Source: CAZYTO01 sp964650405 (GTDB taxonomy: Bacteria; Acidobacteriota; Thermoanaerobaculia; Gp7-AA8). Taken from it: a DNA stretch of 5,033 nucleotides. The stretch covers positions 1 through 5,033 of the forward strand of contig CAZYTO010000339.1 of NCBI GenBank assembly GCA_964650405.1, written 5' to 3'. The notes below the pieces were generated by a model, which saw only the letters and a list, made by a program, of their open reading frames with translations, did no database searches and had not been told where the DNA came from. This document shows, piece by piece, positions 1 to 4,562 of this stretch; the stretch's first letter is position 1; every line of letters starts with the position of its first letter. Made by a program: the position numbers and the translations under genes.

Positions 1-583
1 TCTCGTCCGAGACCGGCAAGTTCAACTCGGCGGCCATGGCGTCGTCGTATGCCTCCCTGGCGGTGCGCACGCGTTTTCCGCGCCGGGCGCCCTGATTGCG
101 CAGCTCGTGATCCAGTTTGCGGAGGGCGCGGAGTGCCGCGGATCGGGACAGGTGAGGGGTGTCGCCGGCGCGGCGCTTGGCCTCGAGGAGCTTCGCCAGG
201 CCTAACCTCAGTGTCATGCCCTCCTGCCGCAGGTTCAACCTGCCTTCCCGGGCCTCGGCCTTGTGCAACTCGGCTCGCACCGGCCGCATCTGGGATTGGT
301 ACTCCTCGATCCTCTCGATGACGTCCGCCATCTGCGCGGGCGTGTAGGCCGGGTTCGGCGACTCCATCAGCCCGGCCCGCAGGCGGGTCACCATGCGGCG
401 CAGGTAGGCACAGCTCTTCCGCTTCCAGGTCTCGAATTCCGGCGGCCGCTCCGGCCACCGTGCCGAGAGCGATTCGTAGGCATCGGTCAGCTCTTCCAGT
501 TCCGCGTCCAGCGCGGCCCGTTCTCTCTCGTGATCTGCCTCTTGCTCTCTCTCTACGCTGCTTACTTCGTTTTCAGTTCTCAT
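1..583 (-). CDS. Hypothetical charged, helix-rich (coiled-coil-like) protein, 3' end beyond the window
   Basis: The frame is open from an ATG at 583-581 to the left edge (194 codons, no stop), so the C-terminus lies outside the window. The start is supported by AGGAGA at 596-591, seven bases upstream. The protein is dominated by Glu, Arg, Ala and Leu. Residues about 10-40 (EREQEADHERERAALDAEL and onward) and 82-135 read as long amphipathic helices typical of coiled coils. Between them is a Pro-rich break with Trp (RWPERPPEFETW, residues 42-53). Residues 135-175 are very basic (KRRAG, RALRKLDHELR, ARRGKRVR), so nucleic-acid binding is possible. There is no signal peptide or membrane segment, so it is likely cytoplasmic. 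I recognise no family. It lies 76 bp downstream of the 660-1253 gene on the same strand, with a hairpin between them, so the two may be co-transcribed. Opposite-strand frames here give Arg/Pro-rich nonsense and look like shadows. Confidence 0.78.
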   Translation of the reverse strand, partial: MRTENEVSSVEREQEADHERERAALDAELEELTDAYESLSARWPERPPEFETWKRKSCAYLRRMVTRLRAGLMESPNPAYTPAQMADVIERIEEYQSQMRPVRAELHKAEAREGRLNLRQEGMTLRLGLAKLLEAKRRAGDTPHLSRSAALRALRKLDHELRNQGARRGKRVRTAREAYDDAMAAELNLPVSDE

Positions 584-590
584 GACACCG

Positions 591-596
591 TCTCCT
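591..596 (-). promoter_or_regulatory. Shine-Dalgarno site of the 583 gene
   Basis: AGGAGA on the minus strand lies seven bases before the ATG at 583. It fixes that start and shows that the left-edge frame is a real translated gene. Confidence 0.7.
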
Positions 597-615
597 AAAA
601 CGGCGCAGAGGAAAC

Positions 616-645
616 GACCGGGCGCGCGTCGCCGCGCGCCCGGTC
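616..645 (-). terminator. GC-rich hairpin between the two left-hand minus-strand genes
   Basis: A perfect 13-bp inverted repeat pairs GACCGGGCGCGCG (616-628) with its reverse complement (633-645) around a 4-nt loop. It sits 14 bases after the stop of the 660-1253 gene and ends 32 bases before the next start. The minus-strand RNA after the stem begins GUUUCCUCUG, which is not a true U-tract. It may therefore be a weak terminator or an intercistronic stem that stabilises or attenuates the message and sets the ratio of the two proteins. Confidence 0.6.
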
Positions 646-659
646 TCCCTCATCACATG

Positions 660-1253
660 TTACGACTGCTGCGTAGTCGGGGTCACCGGCGCCGGAGGGG
701 CGGGCGCCGGAGTGGTGGGTGCCGGAGCTGGCGCCGGCGTGGGAGCAGGCGCCGGAGCGGCGTTGGGCGCCGCCTTCTTGCGGCGCCTGGTCGCCTTAAG
801 CACTTGCACGTGCGGTACGAGATCGGAGTTCTCCGGGAAGCGCGCCAACTGCGTTCCGACGCCGTTTACCTGAAGCGCGAATGCTGTGACCCGCTTCTTG
901 CGGATGAGATTCGCATCGGACACCTTCTTCAGGGCTGCCCTCAGCTCGTTCTCAGCCGCCTTCCAGCGGTTGTTGTCCTCCAGTACCTGCTCAATTTCGT
1001 CCGTCTTCTCGACGGCGCCGGCCACTTTGTCGGAGGCCTGGGCGACGTTGATGGCCGCCTGCACCTCGGAATCGGTGGCATGACGGTTTCTCTGCAACAC
1101 AGCGCGCTCCTGGCGCGACAACACCGGAACCTCGGGGACCTGCGCCATGAGGGCGCGCAGGTCGGTGGTGAACTGATCAGCCGTGACCAGGGCTGGCGCC
1201 TGCGGATCTTCCGCAGCGGCGGCGGCTGTGGGGGTAATTGCATTTTGTGACAT
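660..1253 (-). CDS. Hypothetical protein with helical core, basic patch and Pro/Ala-rich tail
   Basis: This is a complete 197-aa frame starting at ATG 1253-1251 with GAGG eight bases upstream and ending in TAA at 662-660. Residues 1-22 are a flexible Ala/Pro-rich lead with no signal peptide. Residues 26-155 are a soluble, mostly helical region (VTADQFTTDLRALMAQVPEV, then LSRQERAVLQRNRHATDSEV, then a charged stretch around KTDEIEQVLEDNNRWKAAE). Residues 153-161 form a basic patch (KATRRRKKA). Residues 162-197 are a low-complexity PAPAPTPAPAP tail ending in QQS. Basic-plus-Pro/Ala tails occur in nucleoid-associated and scaffold proteins, but the core matches no family I recognise, so no function is assigned. 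It is the first gene of a probable unit with the 583 gene. The opposite-strand 222-codon frame is Arg-rich shadow. Confidence 0.83.
   Translation of the reverse strand: MSQNAITPTAAAAAEDPQAPALVTADQFTTDLRALMAQVPEVPVLSRQERAVLQRNRHATDSEVQAAINVAQASDKVAGAVEKTDEIEQVLEDNNRWKAAENELRAALKKVSDANLIRKKRVTAFALQVNGVGTQLARFPENSDLVPHVQVLKATRRRKKAAPNAAPAPAPTPAPAPAPTTPAPAPPAPVTPTTQQS
680..778 (-). repeat. Low-complexity Pro/Ala coding repeat
   Basis: Repeated GGCGCC, GCCGGAG and GGAGCAGG words on the plus strand encode the alternating Pro-Ala tail (about residues 159-191) of the 660-1253 protein. The repetition is explained by the tail, but it is a place where replication slippage could change tail length. Confidence 0.7.
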
Positions 1254-1292
1254 GTTCTTTACCTCGCGAGCGTTCGGCCGAGTGAAACGACG

Positions 1293-1310
1293 GCACTTGT
1301 CGACGAGTGC
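1293..1310. promoter_or_regulatory. 18-nt near-perfect dyad in the leader of the 1253 gene
   Basis: GCACTTGTCGACGAGTGC is self-complementary except for one T/G pair in each arm. It lies 40 bases upstream of the ATG at 1253, a position suited to an operator or to a leader hairpin. It carries GCACTT, which also occurs (with its complement AAGTGC) in the larger palindrome at 1357-1378, so both may be read by one dimeric regulator. No regulator gene is visible here. Confidence 0.4.
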
Positions 1311-1327
1311 AGGCGGTCCACGGGCTG

Positions 1328-1344
1328 GGGGCTAACTGCGCCCC
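1328..1344. promoter_or_regulatory. Short GC hairpin in the leader of the 1253 gene
   Basis: GGGGC (1328-1332) pairs with GCCCC (1340-1344) around a 7-nt loop. It lies between the two larger dyads upstream of the 1253 gene. It is short and could be chance in GC-rich DNA, but together the three make a heavily structured leader. Confidence 0.3.
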
Positions 1345-1356
1345 TGGTTGAACTAC

Positions 1357-1378
1357 CTCGAAGTGCGCGCACTTCGAG
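1357..1378. promoter_or_regulatory. Perfect 22-bp palindrome, probable operator or hairpin
   Basis: CTCGAAGTGCG is followed immediately by its exact reverse complement. Eleven paired bases with no loop or mismatch are unlikely by chance. It is about 104-125 bp upstream of the start at 1253, in the promoter region of that gene, and no gene covers it. The form (a continuous symmetrical site) suits a homodimeric DNA-binding protein better than a terminator, which would need a loop and a U-tract. Confidence 0.5.
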
Positions 1379-1602
1379 AGCCCGCGACTTGGGAGGAGTA
1401 CCACTCGACTCCCTCAGAGATACGGAACAGTCATGCTGTACAGCAAAGTCGTCCGTACTTTTGGTCGCCCTACAAGCCCCGTGGCCCTTCACCAGACTAA
1501 TGCCGGTCCGTCGATCCCACGAGACCGGATGAGCTTAGCAGGACCGCCCGTCCGGCGTCAACTCACAAGCGAGGCCTCTCTGTCAAGGGATTTCTTTCAC
1601 GC
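1379..1602. other. Non-coding stretch, little recognisable
   Basis: I see no convincing gene here: all frames are short, lack good ribosome sites and read as shadows. No tRNA, rRNA or terminator with a U-tract was found. A minus-strand TTGACA at 1586-1581 resembles a -35 box, but no -10 box follows at a suitable distance. The promoter of the 1253 gene is expected somewhere between here and 1300 and cannot be fixed by eye. Confidence 0.5.
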
Positions 1603-1919
1603 ACGTGCGAACACTGCCATTTCGCGCGAACACCGCCGTTCCATGTGCGAACACCCGCCGTTCCGCGCGCGAACACCCCCGTTTCACGTGCGAACACTGC
1701 CGTTCCGCGGGTGAACACTGCCGTTCCGAGCGCGAACGTCGCCGTTTCACGTGCGAACACTGCCGTTCTGCGGGTTGAACACCGCCGTTCCGCGCGCGAA
1801 CACTGCCGTTCGACGGGTGAACGCCGCCATTTCGCGCGCGAACAGTCCCGTTCCGGACGCGAACGCCGCCATTTTGGCGCCTGAACACCGCCGTTAGGTA
1901 TGCGAACACCGCCACTTCC
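1603..1919. repeat. Tandem array of about 15 copies of a 21-bp unit with alternating GAAC/GTTC
   Basis: Head-to-tail units follow the approximate plus-strand consensus GCGCGCGAACACYGCCGTTC plus one base. Unit lengths read by eye are 21, 19, 22, 21, 21, 21, 21, 21, 22, 21, 21, 21, 21, 22 and 22. The block GAACAC-GCCGTT is most conserved; the linker before it varies (ACGTGCG, GCGGGTG, GCGCGCG, GGACGCG). GAAC and GTTC alternate with about 10 and 11 bp between like positions, so each unit spans two helical turns and can fold into small hairpins (GAAC-N6-GTTC). Perfect short palindromes occur at 1621-1630 and 1831-1842. The 19- and 22-bp units shift the reading frame, so the frames through it switch between unrelated heptapeptides (for example NGGVRAR, ERQCSHV, GTAVFAR). 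The array is therefore best read as non-coding. It lies between divergent genes. Confidence 0.88.
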
Positions 1920-2047
1920 TGGGCGAAACGGAGGTGGTCGTGGCGCCAGAAGTCGCCGTTCCCACAGCCACAAGCCTCTGCGCGTGCGACGCAGCGTCCC
2001 GCGCGTAATGGAACATGAATAGTGGTCTCGCGCCGGGCGGTTCGTAC
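1920..2047. other. Right flank of the repeat array, upstream region of the peptidase gene
   Basis: The first part (to about 1966) may hold one or two decayed repeat units, notably GTCGCCGTTCC at about 1951-1961. The rest is presumably the promoter region of the 2057 gene. No convincing -35/-10 pair, operator or RNA gene could be identified. Confidence 0.35.
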
Positions 2048-2051
2048 GGAG
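2048..2051 (+). promoter_or_regulatory. Shine-Dalgarno site deciding the start at 2057
   Basis: GGAG lies five bases before ATG 2057. The alternative upstream in-frame ATG at 2015 has no such site and would put 14 Gly/Ser-rich residues before the hydrophobic signal sequence, so 2057 is preferred. Confidence 0.6.
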
Positions 2052-2056
2052 ACAAC

Positions 2057-2419
2057 ATGTTCAATCTCATCCTTCTGCTGATTTCGTTGCTGCCGCCGCC
2101 GCAACGGCCCTCTCCGCTCGACTCCGGGCGGCAACTGACGGAGTTTTTCTACGCCGGCCGTAACAGCGAGTTGTGGGAGCGTATGGGCGAGCCGATGCGG
2201 GCCAACCTGCGATCCGAGGCGGGCCTCGCCAGCTTCGCCGCAAATGCCCATCACGTCCTCGGACGGGAAACCGCCCTGCTCGACGAAGCCGTCTCCGGGA
2301 AGGACGGCGTGACGACCTATCTACGGACGGCGCGGTTCGAGAAGCAGGCCGCACCGTTCCGGATCCTCTGGAGCATCGACGGCGCGGGATGGATCGTCGA
2401 CTTCTGGATCGGCCGTCCG
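2057..2419 (+). CDS. Secreted M23 metallopeptidase, N-terminal part (before the frameshift)
   Basis: From ATG 2057 the protein starts MFNLILLLISLLPPPQ, a short hydrophobic segment that can act as an export signal although it lacks the usual basic start. Residues 20-118 form a compact domain (RQLTEFFYAGRNSELWERM, then an ETALLDEAV motif, then FRILWSIDGAGWIVDFW) resembling the DUF3887-like domains found before M23 domains in secreted proteins. After GRP (about residue 121) this frame runs on as Arg/Pro-rich shadow to a stop just after 2518. The expected continuation lies in the frame one base back. The two parts were evidently one gene of about 325 codons. A one-base loss, a sequencing error or a real -1 shift are all possible. 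Confidence 0.72.
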
Positions 2420-2430
2420 AGGAGGCCAGT
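2402..2430 (+). other. Frame-change seam inside the M23 peptidase gene
   Basis: The coherent peptide reads to WIVDFWIGRP in frame 2 of the window and continues as SEEASAVVYTTKT in frame 1, which corresponds to a missing base or a -1 shift around 2410-2420. AGGAGG, a strong Shine-Dalgarno-like word, lies at 2420-2425. No X-XXY-YYZ slippery heptamer is seen, so a plain deletion or a sequencing error is more likely than programmed frameshifting. Confidence 0.65.
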
Positions 2431-3030
2431 GCGGTCGTCTATACGACCAAGACCGCCCTGCGCCTGCCTTTCGACGGCGAGTGGATCGTCGCTTCCGGCG
2501 GACGAACCGCGGCCCTGAACCATCACAACGTCGACTATCCCAACCGCTTCGCCGTCGACTTCGCCCGCGCCGCCGACGCCAGATTCAGCACCGCCTCTCC
2601 CGGCCGGCGGAACGAGGACTACGCCTCCTGGGGAGCGCCGGTCCTCGCCCCCGCCGCCGGCATCGTAGCCGGCGTGGCTGACGACATCGCCGACAACCCA
2701 CCCGGCCGCCCGGACCGTTCGGTCTCGACGATGGGGAACTACGTCGCCATCGACCACGGCAACGGCGAGCTCTCCATCCTCGGACACCTGCGTCGCGGCA
2801 GCGTCCGAGTCCACACCGGCCAGCACCTCACCGCCGGCCAGCTCCTCGGTGCCTGCGACAACAGCGGCAACACCAACGGCCCCCACCTCCACTACAACCT
2901 CCAGACCACCGCCCGTCCGGGAACCGGCACCAGCCTGCCGGCGCAGTTCCTCCATTACCGCGCGGATGGAATCGCCGTTCCCCGCGGAGAGCCGGTCACG
3001 GGGCAGTTCGTCCGGAATTCGGGGCGGTGA
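2416..3030 (+). CDS. Secreted M23 metallopeptidase, C-terminal catalytic part (after the frameshift)
   Basis: This frame of 204 codons ends in TGA at 3028-3030. It holds the zinc-peptidase core of family M23 (LytM/lysostaphin type), which cuts peptide cross-links in cell walls or other peptides outside the cytoplasm. Visible motifs, numbered from 2416, are NRFAVDF at 43-49 (zinc-ligand Asp48), a WGAPVLAPAAGIV strand at 72-84, GNYVAIDHG at 107-115, GHL with His124, and GNTNGPHLHY at 151-160 (His157, His159). At the first canonical zinc position (four before the Asp) there is Arg, not His. HH at 36-37 just upstream could supply the ligand. The domain is intact to its end. It has no start codon or ribosome site of its own near 2416, so expression depends on the shift or on a corrected sequence. 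It is the only plus-strand gene. Confidence 0.8.
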   Translation, partial: SEEASAVVYTTKTALRLPFDGEWIVASGGRTAALNHHNVDYPNRFAVDFARAADARFSTASPGRRNEDYASWGAPVLAPAAGIVAGVADDIADNPPGRPDRSVSTMGNYVAIDHGNGELSILGHLRRGSVRVHTGQHLTAGQLLGACDNSGNTNGPHLHYNLQTTARPGTGTSLPAQFLHYRADGIAVPRGEPVTGQFVRNSGR

Positions 3031-3037
3031 CGAGCAC

Positions 3038-3242
3038 GGAGGATTGCAGCATGCCCAACACATTCCGATACCGCCCACACGGTGTGAGGTCGTCGACGTA
3101 TTGGCAAAGCGTTAGAGGAGCCCATAGAACGGACATGACCTGCCGAAGTCACTTGGCTGCGCGAAGAGGGTGCGGCGGAGAGACTATCTGGTCGCCTCTC
3201 CGCCGCCAGCGTTCACTTCGCAGTTGTCAATGCCTTGAGTAG
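3038..3242 (+). other. Possible small ORF behind GGAGGA, probably not a gene
   Basis: GGAGGA at 3038-3043 stands seven bases before ATG 3051. A 63-codon frame follows (MPNTFRYRPHGVRSSTYW and onward) to 3242. It reads through the hairpin at 3172-3206 and overlaps the 3' end of the opposite gene. Its codons (CGA, AGA, TTG, AGT) and its Arg/Cys-rich C-terminus look unlike the neighbours. The ribosome site is good, but I regard coding as doubtful. Confidence 0.2.
3172..3206. terminator. 11-bp-stem hairpin between convergent genes
   Basis: GCGGCGGAGAG (3172-3182) pairs perfectly with 3196-3206 around a 13-nt loop. It begins six bases after the stop of the minus-strand 3213-4550 gene, the usual place for a terminator. 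It could also stop transcripts from the plus-strand peptidase gene. Neither side has a clear U-tract, so termination may be inefficient or depend on Rho. Confidence 0.55.
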
Positions 3243-4550
3243 TGTTGCTGCAGCGCGAAGATCGACCGAGACGGACACAAATCCATGAGTGACCCAACTG
3301 CGAGCGGTGGGGATGTCATCTTTCGTACCTGTGAAGACACTGCCGGACTTCAGACCGGAATCCGATGACAGACGGTTTACACGGGCGACGTGACTGCCTA
3401 ATGTGAAAATAAACTGCCCAATGTCGATGGACGCACCGAGTAAGGCATGGTCGAGGGGCTTGTCGATCGACATTCCGATCGTCGGGTTCACGTGCGCATA
3501 CCAGCGGGAGCGGGGCTCTCCTTTCTCGAAGTCGCGCTGCCCCCACATGAAGTACGTATATTGAACGGCATAGATCACGTTGCGATGGCCCTCATCGCCA
3601 GCGATGACGGCGTTCTTGTTGTCGGGCAGCGGCTGTAGCTTGAAAGTCTGGTCGCCGGGACCGCGGGTGAACACGGGGCCAAATGAGAGGATGCCCGCAT
3701 AGAGCGGATCGACCGTGAACTTGAAGGCGCCGAGCGCGGGGTCGGTCTTCTTACTCGAATCCCTGATCTCGACGGCTCCTTCGCTATTCGCGTCGACTGT
3801 TGGCTGAAAATCGCCAAGGGAGAACGCGCGACACGGAGGCGGCGTGGATGGTCCCTTACTAAACTTGGTGATCGCGCTCAGGCTCACATCTGAACCTGCG
3901 ACCCTCACGGTAGGCACACGGGTGGCGGACGTTCTAGCCACCTGCAAGTGGCTCAGTAGTACCGAATTATTGGGATCGGGCTCGTAAACATACACGATGA
4001 CTCGGTCATTTTCGTCCACGTGGGTCGGTGCGGACAGGATCGCTGCGTTCGAGGTCACGACGAATCTGGCAATGTTCTGCAGTTGATCGTAAATTACCAG
4101 AGGACCGCAGGCGGTCTCCGAAAGCCGGCCCGGGACCGGAGCATCAACCGTCCCGAGCTCCTCTGAACCATCACTCTGCCCGTCACCAGCCTTCGACACG
4201 ATATTAGGCACCAGCGTCAGGTCGACGATTTTCGCGGGTCCGGATATGGTCAGGGTTATCGTCGAGGAAGTGAGATCGCTGAGCTTCACGTCAATGGTGC
4301 CGCCGGTCGGACTGAGGCTGACGACAGGTCGAAAACTGTTCGCACTGGAGCTGGCCGAAAGTCCGCTACACGGCGCAGGAACGTCGCACTGGATCGTCAC
4401 CGTCGCTCCCTCAGCATCGACAGGAATCGGTTGTGTAGGAGTGACGACGGCGGGACCGGTTGCCGGCACATGGACCTGGATCGCAAGCGGCGCGCCACCA
4501 GCCACCAGCGCGAATAGCACGGTTACGGACAGAAGCAAGAAACTTCTCAT
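3213..4550 (-). CDS. Secreted protein with possible beta-barrel-like C-terminus, function unknown
   Basis: This is a complete 445-aa frame. ATG 4550-4548 is preceded by AAGGAG with a 6-base spacer; TGA lies at 3215-3213. Residues 1-23 (MRSFLLLSVTVLFALVAGGA and on) are a classical signal peptide. Residues 25-115 are Thr/Ser/Val-rich alternating strands like an Ig-type beta-sandwich, with Cys55 and Cys61. A second beta-rich part (about 145-240) has Cys148 and Cys240. Four cysteines in an exported protein allow two disulfides. Residues 270-445 carry short strand-like segments (YAGILSFGPVF, VIYAVQYTYF, HVNPTIGMSI, GQFIFTLGSHVARV, WVTHGFVSVSVDL) that resemble small outer-membrane or surface proteins. 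I cannot name a family. It follows the trypsin-like gene by 12 bases and is probably translationally coupled to it. Its third positions look less GC-rich than those of the M23 gene. Confidence 0.85.
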   Translation of the reverse strand: MRSFLLLSVTVLFALVAGGAPLAIQVHVPATGPAVVTPTQPIPVDAEGATVTIQCDVPAPCSGLSASSSANSFRPVVSLSPTGGTIDVKLSDLTSSTITLTISGPAKIVDLTLVPNIVSKAGDGQSDGSEELGTVDAPVPGRLSETACGPLVIYDQLQNIARFVVTSNAAILSAPTHVDENDRVIVYVYEPDPNNSVLLSHLQVARTSATRVPTVRVAGSDVSLSAITKFSKGPSTPPPCRAFSLGDFQPTVDANSEGAVEIRDSSKKTDPALGAFKFTVDPLYAGILSFGPVFTRGPGDQTFKLQPLPDNKNAVIAGDEGHRNVIYAVQYTYFMWGQRDFEKGEPRSRWYAHVNPTIGMSIDKPLDHALLGASIDIGQFIFTLGSHVARVNRLSSDSGLKSGSVFTGTKDDIPTARSWVTHGFVSVSVDLRAAATLLKALTTAK

Positions 4551-4556
4551 TTTCGA

Positions 4557-4562
4557 CTCCTT
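4557..4562 (-). promoter_or_regulatory. Shine-Dalgarno site abutting the upstream stop codon
   Basis: AAGGAG directly follows the TGA (4565-4563) of the trypsin-like gene and stands six bases before ATG 4550. Ribosomes ending the first gene would finish on this site, which points to coupled translation. Confidence 0.75.

Noticed and set aside
582..1250. 222-codon plus-strand ORF
   Set aside because: It is Arg/Gly-rich antisense shadow of the 660-1253 gene, which has the better ribosome site and a more normal protein composition.
1434..1443. GCTGTACAGC palindrome as a regulator site
   Set aside because: At 10 bp it is short enough to be chance, and nothing near it suggests a role.
1558..1586. 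Minus-strand promoter with TTGACA at 1586-1581
   Set aside because: No acceptable -10 hexamer lies 16-18 bases downstream, and the next gene start is more than 300 bp away.
1254..1602. tRNA or other structured RNA gene
   Set aside because: I found no cloverleaf arms or T-loop consensus. The inverted repeats there are simple dyads.
1603..1919. CRISPR array
   Set aside because: The units are contiguous and about 21 bp long, with only 6-7 variable bases. There are no unique spacers and no cas gene.
1603..1919. Cluster of LexA (SOS) boxes, since GAAC and GTTC are LexA half-sites in some phyla
   Set aside because: The spacings here are GAAC-N6-GTTC and GTTC-N7-GAAC, not the GAAC-N4-GTTC of Gram-positives or the direct GTTC-N7-GTTC of Alphaproteobacteria. 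About 15 tandem copies would also be unlike an SOS promoter.
2015..2056. ATG at 2015 as start of the M23 gene
   Set aside because: It lacks a ribosome site and would bury the signal sequence behind 14 residues. ATG 2057 has GGAG at proper spacing.
1563..2254. Minus-strand repeat proteins spanning the array
   Set aside because: The heptapeptide changes identity at each non-multiple-of-3 unit, no ribosome site supports the starts, and one frame overlaps the start of the M23 gene.
2317..3078. 253-codon minus-strand ORF
   Set aside because: It is Val/Gly-rich shadow of the M23 gene, whose catalytic motifs are unmistakable on the plus strand.
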